Shown: positions 1 through 7,802 of the stretch, piece by piece
Position numbering within the stretch: position 1 is the stretch's first letter
Layout: the number at the start of each line of letters is the position of its first letter
Assembly: GCF_947494555.1 (NCBI RefSeq)
Contig: NZ_CANLVF010000003.1
Location: 843,688 to 907,687 of the forward strand
Source of the DNA: an uncultured Roseibium sp.
GTDB lineage: Bacteria; Pseudomonadota; Alphaproteobacteria; Rhizobiales; Stappiaceae
Reading direction: 5' to 3'
Length of the DNA stretch: 64,000 nucleotides
Position numbers and translations under genes: made by a program
The notes under the pieces: model-generated
What the model was told of the DNA's origin: nothing
Database searches by the model: none
What the model saw: only the letters and a program-made list of their open reading frames with translations

Positions 1-124
1 CGCTGAGATATCAGTGTCAAAGGTTCTGCCGGAATGGGCCGCAAAATGCGAAGCCTCTTATCCTGGCTGTACAAAGATCTGGAACGACACCGTCGGCGCT
101 GCGCGCGGCCTGACAATCGAATAA
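1..124 (+). CDS. dctP: TRAP transporter substrate-binding protein, C-terminal end (partial)
   Basis: Only the last 40 or so codons lie in the window, in the frame that ends at TAA 122-124. The readable tail is polar with an aromatic-rich KIWNDTVGAARGLTIE end. That is compatible with the last helix of a periplasmic DctP-type solute-binding protein, but the tail alone is not diagnostic. The identification rests mainly on position: it lies 13 bp upstream of the small and large TRAP permease genes, and P-Q-M is the common order. The ligand cannot be inferred from this fragment. Confidence 0.6.
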   Translation, partial: AEISVSKVLPEWAAKCEASYPGCTKIWNDTVGAARGLTIE

Positions 125-137
125 AGGCTCGCAACGC

Positions 138-719
138 TTGGACCGGCTCCTAAGAGTCTTCGAACATGGCGCTGCCACGCTCGCGTTGTTCGCGGGCGTG
201 GCCATCGCCGTGCTTGCTGTGCTCATAACAATCGACATCGTGGGTCGGGATTTTTTTGGTGCGTCGATACAGGGTACAGATGAGATCGGTGGCTATGTCT
301 TGGCCTTCGTCGGCTCACTTGGCATGGCACTGACGCTATTGCGGCGCGGGCACCCGCGGATCGAACTCTTTTTTCGTTTCTTCCCGCAGGCAATGCGCGA
401 CGGCCTGCACGCGCTGGCGCAGCTCACCATGGCGGGTTTCGCTCTTTTCATGGCCTGGCACGCATGGGGTGAATTGCAGACGACGCTCAGGTTCGGCGCA
501 ATCACGAACACGCCGCTGCAGACGCCGCTTTGGGTGCCGCAGGCGGTGTGGCTCGCCGGGATGGTGTTTTTCGCCGTAACCGCCTGCCTGACCAGCGTCC
601 ACATTCTAACCCTGCTAGTGACCGACCGCAGGTCAATAGAGCGGTGCTACGGCCCCTACACGATCGAGCAGGAGGTACGGCAGTACACTGGTGCGGAGGG
701 CGACGATGCTCGGGATTGA
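138..719 (+). CDS. dctQ: TRAP transporter small permease (DctQ)
   Basis: A 193-aa inner-membrane protein with four hydrophobic segments (about residues 14-34, 47-67, 90-110 and 132-155). The signature IDIVGRDFFG follows the first segment, with an acidic TDEIGGY just after. These are hallmarks of the DctQ family, which pairs with DctM in sodium-driven TRAP uptake. The start is TTG at 138, just after the dctP stop. An in-frame ATG with a better ribosome site is not seen nearby. Its end overlaps the dctM start by 14 bp, which indicates translational coupling. Confidence 0.88.
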   Translation: MDRLLRVFEHGAATLALFAGVAIAVLAVLITIDIVGRDFFGASIQGTDEIGGYVLAFVGSLGMALTLLRRGHPRIELFFRFFPQAMRDGLHALAQLTMAGFALFMAWHAWGELQTTLRFGAITNTPLQTPLWVPQAVWLAGMVFFAVTACLTSVHILTLLVTDRRSIERCYGPYTIEQEVRQYTGAEGDDARD

Positions 720-1986
720 AGACGCTGCCATCGGTTTCGCCCTGCTGCTGTTTTTGTTGTTCATCGGGTTGCACATCGCAACAGCGCTTTTCATCGTCGC
801 CATCGCGGGTGCCTATATCTTCATAGGCGACGCGATGATTCGCCCGTTCGGCACCATGATGTGGGGGACGTTAAACAACTTCCTCCTGGTCGCGATACCA
901 CTGTTTGTTCTTATGGGCGAGATCCTTGTGCGAGGCGGTGTGACTGAGCGAATGTACCGTGCGCTGGCGGATTGGACCCGGCCGCTCCCCGGCGGGCTTC
1001 TACATACCAATATCGCCGCCTCTACCGTTTTCGCCTCGATCTCGGGATCATCGGTGGCAACAGCTGCAACCATAGGCACGGTCGCTTTCCCGACCTTTCG
1101 CCGCCAGAACTATGCGGAGGCCTGGGTCGCGGGCAGCGTCGCCTCTGGCGCGACGCTCGGTATTTTGATCCCGCCTTCGATCAACCTAATCATCTATGGC
1201 GCAATAACCAACACCTCCATTGGCGCGCTGTTCACGGCCGGCATCTTGCCCGGTCTGCTGCTGGCACTGTGCTTCATGCTGATGATTGCGGTCGCTTCGC
1301 TCTTGAATCCGGCAGTCGCAGGCCGTCCCGAGCCGCTGGCGCCGTGGTCAGAACGCCGCCGGAGGCTTACCGACCTGATCCCGCCACTTGTGATCTTCAT
1401 TCTCGTGATGGGCTCGATCTACCTCGGTTTCGCCACCCCAACCGAGGCCGCAGGTGTTGGCGTCATGGCGGCGTTTGCGCTGACTGCGTTTTATCGCACG
1501 TTGAATTGGCGGATGCTGCGTGAAGCGATGATGTCGGCGGTCACTACCACCGGCATGACGCTGCTGATCCTGATCGCTGCCTTCTACCTGAACTTCATTC
1601 TCGGCGTTCTCGGCGTCCCGGCCCAAGTCTCGGCCTTCGTGTCCTCGTTCGATGTTTCGCCGTTGGCGATGATTTTGCTGCTAGTGCTGCTTTACATGCT
1701 GCTCGGGTGCTTTCTGGACGCATTGGCCATGATGATCGCGACCATCCCTATCGTGCTGCCCGTGGTTACCTTGCTAGGGTACGACAGTATCTGGTTCGGG
1801 ATCTTCCTTGTCCTGATGTGTGAACTGGCGCTGATCACTCCGCCCGTGGGCATGAACCTATATGTCACCCAGAGCGTGCGCGGGTGCGGTCATGTCGGAA
1901 CCGTCATCGCGGGTGTGCTGCCTTTCGTTATTTGTATCCTTGCGGTCGTTGGCTTGATCGCGGTGTTTCCTTGGATCCTGATCTGA
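706..1986 (+). CDS. dctM: TRAP transporter large permease (DctM)
   Basis: A 426-aa, strongly hydrophobic protein with roughly a dozen membrane segments. It shows the DctM hallmarks: the FLLVAIPLFVLMGEI stretch, GSSVATAATIGTVAFP, GATLGILIPPSINLIIYG and, near the end, ITPPVGMNLYV. It forms the transport channel with DctQ and takes substrate from the periplasmic binding protein. I chose ATG 706 because GGAGGG lies just upstream; a GTG at 691 is also in frame. The stop overlaps the next gene as ATGA. The substrate is unknown, but the enzymes downstream suggest an amide, ureide or hydantoin compound. Confidence 0.92.
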   Translation: MLGIEDAAIGFALLLFLLFIGLHIATALFIVAIAGAYIFIGDAMIRPFGTMMWGTLNNFLLVAIPLFVLMGEILVRGGVTERMYRALADWTRPLPGGLLHTNIAASTVFASISGSSVATAATIGTVAFPTFRRQNYAEAWVAGSVASGATLGILIPPSINLIIYGAITNTSIGALFTAGILPGLLLALCFMLMIAVASLLNPAVAGRPEPLAPWSERRRRLTDLIPPLVIFILVMGSIYLGFATPTEAAGVGVMAAFALTAFYRTLNWRMLREAMMSAVTTTGMTLLILIAAFYLNFILGVLGVPAQVSAFVSSFDVSPLAMILLLVLLYMLLGCFLDALAMMIATIPIVLPVVTLLGYDSIWFGIFLVLMCELALITPPVGMNLYVTQSVRGCGHVGTVIAGVLPFVICILAVVGLIAVFPWILI

Positions 1987-2720
1987 TGCCTCCGCGCCTG
2001 CTGGTTGTGAACCCGAACACCTCGACGGAGGTGACCCAGGCCTATCTCGGCGCCGCTCGTGCAGTTGCACCCGAAGGTGTAACGCTGACCGGGGTGACCG
2101 GACGCTTCGGCGCGCGGATCGTGTCCACCGAGGCGGAGAATGTCATCGCAGGCCATTCGGCGCTGGACCTTGTGGCGGAACACGCTGCTGAATACGACGC
2201 TGTGATCCTGGCGATTTCCTTCGATACGGCACTTGAGGCCCTGCGGCAGGTTTTGCCGGTGCCGGTCACAGGTATAACGGGTGCGGCGCTTCAGTCCGCA
2301 GGAGCCGGGGGGCGACGTGTTGGTGTTGTCATCTTCGGTGAAGTCAGTCGTGTGCTGTATGAAACCTTGATCGACCGGTATGGTGTCGTGCCTGCCGGGG
2401 TTGTTGCCGTCGACATCGGCTCAGCGGCCGATTACTTGTCACCTGAGTCCAAGGATACGGCAGTCCTGGAAGCCTGCACGCGACTGGAATCCGATGGGGC
2501 GCAGGCCATCGTGATCTGTGGAGCTGCCATCAGCGGTATGGCTGCGCGTCTCGCGACCCGGCTAACACTGCCTGTTTTCGACGGAACCGAGGCCGTAAAC
2601 GTCTGCCTCGCCGATCTCGCGGCGAACGATGGCGATCGGCCGGAGCGGCGTCCTCCGTTGTCGGAAAGCGTCGGGCTGTCGCCTGCGCTCATCCGACTTT
2701 TGCGAGGGGATCTCCGATGA
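1986..2720 (+). CDS. Asp/Glu/hydantoin racemase family protein
   Basis: A 244-aa cytoplasmic protein. The N-terminal LLVVNPNTS motif is typical of the Asp/Glu/hydantoin racemase superfamily. Family members normally use two cysteines for proton transfer. Here the first position reads AISFD (Ser78 where Cys is usual) and the second reads ICGAAISGM (Ala190 where GCAGM is usual, with Cys188 two residues earlier). Racemase activity is therefore not assured. The start overlaps the dctM stop (ATGA), and the gene overlaps the following amidohydrolase by 4 bp, so it belongs to the same operon. It may act on the chiral centre of the imported compound. Confidence 0.8.
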   Translation: MPPRLLVVNPNTSTEVTQAYLGAARAVAPEGVTLTGVTGRFGARIVSTEAENVIAGHSALDLVAEHAAEYDAVILAISFDTALEALRQVLPVPVTGITGAALQSAGAGGRRVGVVIFGEVSRVLYETLIDRYGVVPAGVVAVDIGSAADYLSPESKDTAVLEACTRLESDGAQAIVICGAAISGMAARLATRLTLPVFDGTEAVNVCLADLAANDGDRPERRPPLSESVGLSPALIRLLRGDLR

Positions 2721-4228
2721 CCTTGCCCGTTCTTTTCCGCGACGTCCGTCTGCTGGATTTATGCGCTGATGACGGTATGACCGCGCCGACCGATTTGTTA
2801 ACCCGCGACGGTCAAATCACAGCGATCGGGCCGCGGTTGCTGACTCACGGCGCACGCGTGATCGAAGGGCACGGACATTTGTTGATGCCGGGGATCGTGA
2901 ATGCACATTTCCATTCTTCGGTCAATCACATGAAGGGGCGGTTGCCTTGCCTGCCGCTTGAGCTCTTCATGCTATACGAGAGCCCGGCTCTCGATGTCCT
3001 CGCGCCAACCCCGCGCGAGGCTTACTTACGCACGATGCTGGGCTGTCTGGAGATGCTCAGCACCGGGACGACGACGGTCGGTGATGATTGCTTTTTCGTC
3101 CCGCGGCCAACGCCGGAGATCATCGACGCCGTGTGCCAAGCCTATGCCGATAGCGGCATACGCGCCACTGTCGCGCTGGACGAGCCGGAGCTGTCCGAAC
3201 TCGAGAAGCTGCCGTTTCTGGGCGACATCGCCCCACCCGAGATACGTGCACGGTTGGCGCAGCGTCCATCGATGGACGGTAACGCACTTCTGGAGATGTA
3301 TGCCCACCTGATCGGAACCTGGCACGGTGCGGCGGAGGGACGCATTGCGGCAGCGGTGTCCTGCTCGGCGCCACAGCGGGTTTCACCGGAGTATTTCGCG
3401 GCGCTCGACGACTTGAGCAGCCGCCATGGCCTGCCGTTCTTTGCCCATATGCTGGAGACACGGCTTCAACGCGTGCTGGGCACTGAGAAATTTGGCGGCC
3501 GTTCGCTGGTACGATATACAAACGACATCGGCCACTTGAGCGAAAGGATGCTCATCATCCATGCGATCTGGGTCGATGCAGAGGATCTGGACCTTATCGC
3601 GGCTTCAGGCGCGTCGGTCGCACATAACCCGAACAGCAATCTGCGCCTTGGCAGCGGAATTATGCCGTTCCGTGCCCTGCGGGATCGTGGCATTCCGATC
3701 TGCCTGGGCGTCGACGAGGCTATTGCCGACGACGCGGTCAACATGTGGTCTGTGATGAAGACCGCAGGGATGTTGCACACACTGAGCGGCGACGACCCTG
3801 ACCGATGGCCCTGCGCGCGCGAAATCCTGACCGCCGCCACCAGCACCGGTGGCGCGGCTCTGCGGCGCGAGGGGCTGGGCAGCTTGACCGTCGGCGCGCC
3901 AGCGGATTTGGTGATGGTGGACCTCAGCACACTCGCCTTTTTGCCTCTCAATGATCTGGCAAGGCAGTTGGTCCATGTTGAACTTGGCCAATCGGTTCGG
4001 CTTACCATGGTTGCCGGGCGGGTTGTGTTTGAGGACGGCCGCATTACGACCGTCGATCAAGGCGCCCTGATGGAAGAGGCACGCGCTTTGTTCAGTGGAA
4101 AACAAGCGGCACTGTCCAGGGCCGCAGAGGAAATGGCATCGCTCCTACCCTTCTATCGCGCTATGTACGACAAGGCAGTGGCGATGGAGGTTGGCATGGC
4201 GCGTAAACTCGCGGGGGAGTTGATTTGA
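2717..4228 (+). CDS. amidohydrolase family metal-dependent hydrolase
   Basis: A 503-aa cytoplasmic enzyme of the amidohydrolase superfamily, closest in style to the TrzN/SsnA/guanine-deaminase branch. It has a beta-sandwich start and then the metal-binding HxH (His64/His66, in NAHFHSSVNH). Further conserved pieces are FFAHMLET, the HNPNSNLRLGSG block, the CLGVDEA acidic site and the C-terminal GSLTVGAPADLVMVDL strand. These enzymes hydrolyse ring C-N or C-Cl bonds or deaminate purine and pyrimidine-like rings. Gene overlaps on both sides place it in the TRAP operon, so the likely substrate is the imported compound. The exact reaction is unresolved. Confidence 0.85.
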   Translation: MTLPVLFRDVRLLDLCADDGMTAPTDLLTRDGQITAIGPRLLTHGARVIEGHGHLLMPGIVNAHFHSSVNHMKGRLPCLPLELFMLYESPALDVLAPTPREAYLRTMLGCLEMLSTGTTTVGDDCFFVPRPTPEIIDAVCQAYADSGIRATVALDEPELSELEKLPFLGDIAPPEIRARLAQRPSMDGNALLEMYAHLIGTWHGAAEGRIAAAVSCSAPQRVSPEYFAALDDLSSRHGLPFFAHMLETRLQRVLGTEKFGGRSLVRYTNDIGHLSERMLIIHAIWVDAEDLDLIAASGASVAHNPNSNLRLGSGIMPFRALRDRGIPICLGVDEAIADDAVNMWSVMKTAGMLHTLSGDDPDRWPCAREILTAATSTGGAALRREGLGSLTVGAPADLVMVDLSTLAFLPLNDLARQLVHVELGQSVRLTMVAGRVVFEDGRITTVDQGALMEEARALFSGKQAALSRAAEEMASLLPFYRAMYDKAVAMEVGMARKLAGELI

Positions 4229-5106
4229 GACTGCCCTGGACCCACTCAGTCTTGCCCGCCCGCCCGCCGTCTCGCTGGCCAGGCGGGCAAAAGGTTGCGC
4301 TTTGGGTTGCGGTCGGAGTCGAAACCTATCGCGAAGAGGGCCGCACGGAGGATATTCTCCCGCCGGGACCAGCTCCGGACCTTGTCAATATCAGCTGGCG
4401 CGACTACGGCAACCGCGTCGGCGCTTTTCGTCTTATCAGCCGACTGACCGGCCTTGGCATTCGCCCCGCCCTCCTGCTCAACACAGACGTCTATGATGCG
4501 GCTCCCGAGGTTATCGTTGCGGCCCGCGACGCCGGCGCCGAGATAGTTGCACATGGCCATTCGAATTCTGATTGCCTAACTGAGATGACCACCACGGAAG
4601 AGCAGGACTATATTATAGCCTGCCGCGACAAAATCTCGTTGGCAGAAGGGCAGGCACCAGGTGGCTGGTCCAGTCCATGGCTGCAACACCGGCCAACGAC
4701 GCTCGATCACCTCGAAAGGGCTGGATTTCGCTATGTCCTCGATTTTCGGCTCGACGATCAACCTGTCTGGCTCGACGCCGGCGCCTCGGAAATTTTGGCC
4801 ATCCCGTATGCGACGGAGCTCAACGACAGCACAACTGCTATCGGGCGCTTTGTGACGGGGACAGATTTCGCGGAAATGATAGCAAACGAATGTGACGAGC
4901 TTATCGAACCGCCGGGCGACCAAGCCGTGGTAATGAGCGTCGTTGTTCACAGCTTCATCTCCGGCCAACCCTTCCGGCTGCGTCCGCTAATTCGTGCGCT
5001 TGAGAAAATGGTAGCGCGGAAGGACCTATGGATCGCCACACCCGGCGAGATCTATGCCGCCGTATTAGCCAACCCTGATCTGGCAGCGGGGAAAGGCCAA
5101 CCCTGA
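4225..5106 (+). CDS. polysaccharide deacetylase family protein (allantoinase PuuE-like)
   Basis: A 293-aa NodB-fold protein. The readable pattern is WRDYGNRVGAFR, then ALLLNTDVYD and EIVAHGHSNSD, followed by GWSSPW. This resembles PuuE-type metal-independent allantoinases and related deacetylases, in which an H-G-x-S/T-x-x-D element forms part of the active site. The start is TTG at 4225, overlapping the preceding stop. It is the last gene of the TRAP operon. With a racemase-like protein and an amidohydrolase, it suggests stepwise opening of a ureide or cyclic amide. The substrate is an inference. Confidence 0.8.
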   Translation: MRLPWTHSVLPARPPSRWPGGQKVALWVAVGVETYREEGRTEDILPPGPAPDLVNISWRDYGNRVGAFRLISRLTGLGIRPALLLNTDVYDAAPEVIVAARDAGAEIVAHGHSNSDCLTEMTTTEEQDYIIACRDKISLAEGQAPGGWSSPWLQHRPTTLDHLERAGFRYVLDFRLDDQPVWLDAGASEILAIPYATELNDSTTAIGRFVTGTDFAEMIANECDELIEPPGDQAVVMSVVVHSFISGQPFRLRPLIRALEKMVARKDLWIATPGEIYAAVLANPDLAAGKGQP

Positions 5107-5325
5107 TCTCACAGCGCAGGGATCCGGACGACAATAAGGCCCTGCCGATAATTGGAGAAAGATCGAATTTTGCGGCCGTGCCGAATGGCTGCTTTCGAGA
5201 TGCGCAACGCGGTACAGAGGCACATCATCGAAGGTCTGCAATGGGCTTATTCCGTTGAAAAATTCCTGTTGTGCTGAGCCAAGAGCGCTGATTCAATCTC
5301 CTTATTGATTTTGGAGATCCGAGCA

Positions 5326-5532
5326 ATGATGGGTCCGAGGCAAGAAGCGCAAGGCGCTTTGTTTTACGAGTTTTCGGTTGATGATCATGTGCCGAAGGAT
5401 CATCTGCTACGGGCGATTGACCGGTTTGTTGATCTGGCAGATCTTCGCAAGCATCTGGCTCCGTTTTACAGTTCCACTGGCCGCCCATCGGTCGATCCGG
5501 AACTGATGATCCGGATGCTGGTTGTCGGCTAC
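5326..5532 (+). pseudogene. IS1182-type transposase, N-terminal fragment
   Basis: From ATG 5326 the translation begins MMGPRQEAQGALFYEFSV and continues through DHLLRAIDRFVDL, GRPSVDPELMIRMLVVGY. This is the recognisable N-terminal domain of IS1182/IS5-group DDE transposases. The match stops abruptly after Gly-Tyr at about 5532. From there the bases are explained by the traM reading frame on the opposite strand. About 69 of the usual 400 or more residues remain and no catalytic DDE residues survive, so it is not functional. The break marks an insertion or deletion scar. Confidence 0.8.
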
Positions 5533-5733
5533 CCGGTTCCGTTCGTCTTCCAGAAGTCCCTTGAGACGATCCCCGAAGGCATTGAGGATTGAGACCACCG
5601 CCAGGATCGGATCATCCTTCTGATAGGAAATCCCGGTTTCCCGGTGGGCAACTTCGATTGCCTCTTCGAGCGTCATCTGCTGCCACTGCTCGCTGTCGGC
5701 AGCATCTATTTTCTGGGCAGTTGCCGAAGTCAT
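5533..5733 (-). pseudogene. traM: TraM-like conjugal transfer protein, 3' end lost
   Basis: The first 67 codons look genuine: MTLEEAIEVAHRETGI, then YQKDDPILAVVSILNAF and an acidic helix. This resembles the N-terminus of IncP-type TraM, which carries a similar short block containing DDPIL. The frame stays open to 5407, but those last residues are the antisense of a transposase gene. The true C-terminus has therefore been replaced. The start codon overlaps the traL stop (ATGA), as expected for the traK-traL-traM order. Function is probably lost. Confidence 0.7.
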
Positions 5734-6488
5734 TGGACTGCCTCCTGCTCAAATCCATTGAGAAAGGCAGCGCTATCCAGGCGTTCGATCGCCCTGGTCC
5801 AGTAGATCTTGAGACGTTGGCGCGCCATCACGTTGAAATCGTTTGAACAGATGGCTTCGTCGAAAGTGAGTTTGGCCTTCATCATCGCCCGGATGTCTTC
5901 TCCAAAGGTTCCGGCCTGGACCCTCGGATGGCACATCACAGCTGCAATTCGGTCGCGATTGTCCTGATAGACCTTGCTGTCTTCGAAACTACGCCCTTCA
6001 TTGGCGACGGGACCAAAAAACTCATTGAGCCAGACGATAACCGGCACGGTGGGAAAGTGACCGAGAATTGCAAGCAAGCTGTTGAACGTGTCGTCGAGCG
6101 CGGCTCCTCCGCAGATCGGGCAATGTATGAATACCCGCACGTCAAAGCTCTGGAGCAGATCAAATGCATTGTTCTCGGCAAGGTAGGAGCAGGTCGCGAT
6201 AAAAGAAGACGTGCCTGTGTCGATGACTGTATGAGTTTCTTCCGGTGCTTCAAAAATCCGCGTCATCAGGTGATCGAAGAGGCGCGGGTTAATGTCGTCG
6301 CCGTCCATGATCTGGATCGGAAGCGCCTTGAGCCCCTTGATCGCGGAAAGGGTCGGTGTGGTCGGGTCCAGATCGATCGCCTGAACACTGTGATCAGCGT
6401 AGCGCAGATATTGGACGAGCATTGAGGACGTTAGGCTCTTGCCGGCGCCGCCCTTGCCTTGCATGACAAGATGCACGGTTTTCACCAT
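5730..6488 (-). CDS. traL: TraL-like conjugal transfer ATPase
   Basis: A 252-aa ParA/MinD-type P-loop ATPase with a deviant Walker A GKGGAGKS at residues 11-18, and AIDLDPTTPT in the second conserved block. The body closely follows IncP TraL as I remember it: VIDTGTSSFI, VIVWLNEFFGPV, the NEGRSFED stretch and a late ARQRLKI motif. TraL belongs to the Tra1 core region and its exact role in transfer is not well defined. It overlaps traM (4 bp) and traK (7 bp). The reading frame is intact although its partner traM is broken, so it is likely a stranded remnant. Confidence 0.85.
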   Translation of the reverse strand: MVKTVHLVMQGKGGAGKSLTSSMLVQYLRYADHSVQAIDLDPTTPTLSAIKGLKALPIQIMDGDDINPRLFDHLMTRIFEAPEETHTVIDTGTSSFIATCSYLAENNAFDLLQSFDVRVFIHCPICGGAALDDTFNSLLAILGHFPTVPVIVWLNEFFGPVANEGRSFEDSKVYQDNRDRIAAVMCHPRVQAGTFGEDIRAMMKAKLTFDEAICSNDFNVMARQRLKIYWTRAIERLDSAAFLNGFEQEAVQ

Positions 6489-6835
6489 TGGTCTCGTACT
6501 CCGTCAGAGCCGGTCGGCACTGTAAACTTGGTGATTTCCGGGAGTGGTTTTCTAGCCTTGTCCTGCTTGGCTGCAGGCAACTGATTGCAAGCAGGGCTTT
6601 CAGTTAACGGGGTCGTGACAACTTCTTCCGTTTGCTTTGCCTGCACCTTTTTCCAGGACTTGGCAAAGGCGTCATATTTGACGGTGATCAACCCTTCCGC
6701 CTGTAATCGGGCGAAGGCAGATTTCAGTGACGGAGAGCTGTCGACGATGGTCTTGATTTGAGCATAGTTGGTCACAAGCTCCATCGGAGCTTGTCCCCAA
6801 GGAGCCCGTGCAACACCGGATGATGCAGACGTCAT
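6482..6835 (-). CDS. traK: TraK-like oriT-binding protein
   Basis: A 117-aa basic protein. The central part resembles the small DNA-binding fold of IncP TraK, with a helix, the short linker GLITVKYDAFAKSWKKV, a low-complexity Thr/Pro/Lys region and a conserved-looking KFTVPTGSDG tail. In IncP plasmids TraK binds near the transfer origin and helps relaxosome formation. It is the first gene of the traK-L-M set and lies on the side facing the candidate oriT. An internal ATG (residue 18, MELVTNYAQ) is an alternative start. The assignment leans on gene order and on TraL. Confidence 0.65.
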   Translation of the reverse strand: MTSASSGVARAPWGQAPMELVTNYAQIKTIVDSSPSLKSAFARLQAEGLITVKYDAFAKSWKKVQAKQTEEVVTTPLTESPACNQLPAAKQDKARKPLPEITKFTVPTGSDGVRDQW

Positions 6836-6897
6836 GGGTCGTTAACGTTCTGAAACAGAACGCCCTCAATGTTGTTGATGAATATTGAAACTTGGGC

Positions 6898-6968
6898 GTA
6901 TTGGCCGCACTGTTGGCGCGATTCAGCTAAAACCGCATCAGCCTGCCGAAAGCTGATACGGCCAATAC
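6898..6968. repeat. 10-bp inverted repeat with nested hairpin upstream of traK
   Basis: GTATTGGCCG at 6898-6907 is the exact reverse complement of CGGCCAATAC at 6959-6968. Inside lies a second short pair, ATCAGC (6937-6942) and GCTGAT (6952-6957). Nested palindromes next to traK are what one expects of binding sites for relaxosome accessory proteins or of traK promoter control. The role is inferred. Confidence 0.6.
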
Positions 6969-7035
6969 AGACAAAGTTGGAGTTTGTAAGGGTCTCCTTA
7001 TGCGGACATCAAAGGACGAGTTTGGTGTTCGCTAG

Positions 7036-7075
7036 GCTCGAGCGGTCCTGACTACCACATAAGGACCGCTCGAGC
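7036..7075. repeat. 14-bp perfect inverted repeat
   Basis: GCTCGAGCGGTCCT at 7036-7049 and AGGACCGCTCGAGC at 7062-7075 are perfect reverse complements with a 12-nt loop. No T-tract follows on either strand, so a simple terminator is unlikely. It lies between traK and the nic-like site and may be part of the transfer origin or a recombination site. Confidence 0.65.
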
Positions 7076-7221
7076 TGCTAACGGGATCTGTTTTACGATC
7101 CGTCGACTTGGTTGTACATCTTTTATTCTGTCAATCTAGGCGGGTTTTCCACAGCGTTAATTTGATGCTTAAAGTCAGGTTAAACCTCCCGCAGCGGCGG
7201 TTGTTGCGTTGAGACGAAGGC

Positions 7222-7300
7222 GAATAAGTGTGCAAAATGAAAGATTTCGTGAGTTTTGCGCCCAGAAAGTGCCTCACTTTCTCTATCTTGCCGTCTTACC
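7222..7300 (+). other. oriT: candidate oriT core with IncP-like nic site
   Basis: AGAAAGTG (7264-7271) and CACTTTCT (7275-7282) form an inverted repeat. Eight bases later comes the end of CTATCTTG, followed by CCG, so nicking would fall between 7290 and 7291. This matches the MOBP layout: an inverted repeat, an 8-nt gap and a (C/T)ATCCTG-like nic. RP4 has CTATCCTG at the same spacing. Upstream, GCGAATAAG also recalls the RP4 oriT flank. The relaxase genes are absent and, relative to traK, the element appears inverted compared with RP4. Comparison is from memory. Confidence 0.55.
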
Positions 7301-7682
7301 TACTTCCAAAAAAGTACGTTAAAGTCCTCAGTTATCCTCAAGCATATCCAAAGTTATCGCCAAATATCAAATCTCGTCCGTTTTCGTACAAGGTTGTGAT
7401 CAGTAATCAAAATAAGTCATTGAATTGTATGTGTTTTGAAAAGAAGGATTGGCAGAATTCCGAGCACCTTAAGAATTCGGTGCAATCGATGAGGATGGCT
7501 AAAGGCAGCACAAGAAAGAAGAAGATAAACATACAATTCAAAACCGGTCCGAATTTATCAAAATTCATCTAGGTAGTCTGTTTTTGTGAGCGACGGCGAG
7601 AAAGAGGGTTTCAAGGGTGTTCGCGAGCTAATGTGCTGCCGCTGACCCGACGCCCGTGTCCAAGCTTTGAAGTGGCTGAAAT

Positions 7683-7710
7683 GGGGCCGGGAGCGGACTG
7701 TCGGGTTCCG
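7683..7710 (+). repeat. dispersed intergenic repeat, family A copy 1
   Basis: Starts GGGGCCG, two variable bases, then AGCGGACTG and TCGGGTT. The same pattern recurs at 12611, 22527, 48095 and 59840, always between genes. Confidence 0.7.
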
Positions 7711-7715
7711 TCCCT

Positions 7716-7761
7716 GAGCGGACCTTGGTACCGCTTGCAGCGAAGGTCCGGATCGAGCCCA
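7716..7761 (+). repeat. dispersed intergenic repeat, family B copy 1
   Basis: A 46-bp block sharing 38 of 46 bases with 34192-34237, by my alignment. Shared pieces are GAGCGGAC, TTGGT, TTGCAGCGAA, CCGGA and CGAGCCCA. It directly follows a family A copy, so the two may be halves of one larger element. Confidence 0.7.
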
Positions 7762-7802
7762 AAGCCTCAGAATTCTGCGGTGCGACGAATGCCCGAAATG
7801 CG

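Larger units (their letters stand above)
6836..7802. other. oriT-bearing, otherwise gene-free interval
   Basis: I find no convincing gene here. The left part (6845-7090) has several inverted repeats. The middle (7220-7300) carries the nic-like element. The stretch from 7300 to 7570 is markedly AT-rich with scattered GTTATC words. The right end (7680-7765) holds copies of the dispersed intergenic repeats. A 114-codon open frame at 7228-7572 runs across the nic element, has odd composition and no ribosome site, and I do not accept it. Confidence 0.6.

Noticed and set aside
5407..5532. C-terminal part of the traM-like open frame
   Set aside because: It is the antisense of a recognisable transposase sequence, so it is not native traM.
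7228..7572. 114-codon open frame in the AT-rich region
   Set aside because: It runs through the nic-like element, has no ribosome site and its residue use (many Lys, Ser, Asn) is unlike the flanks.
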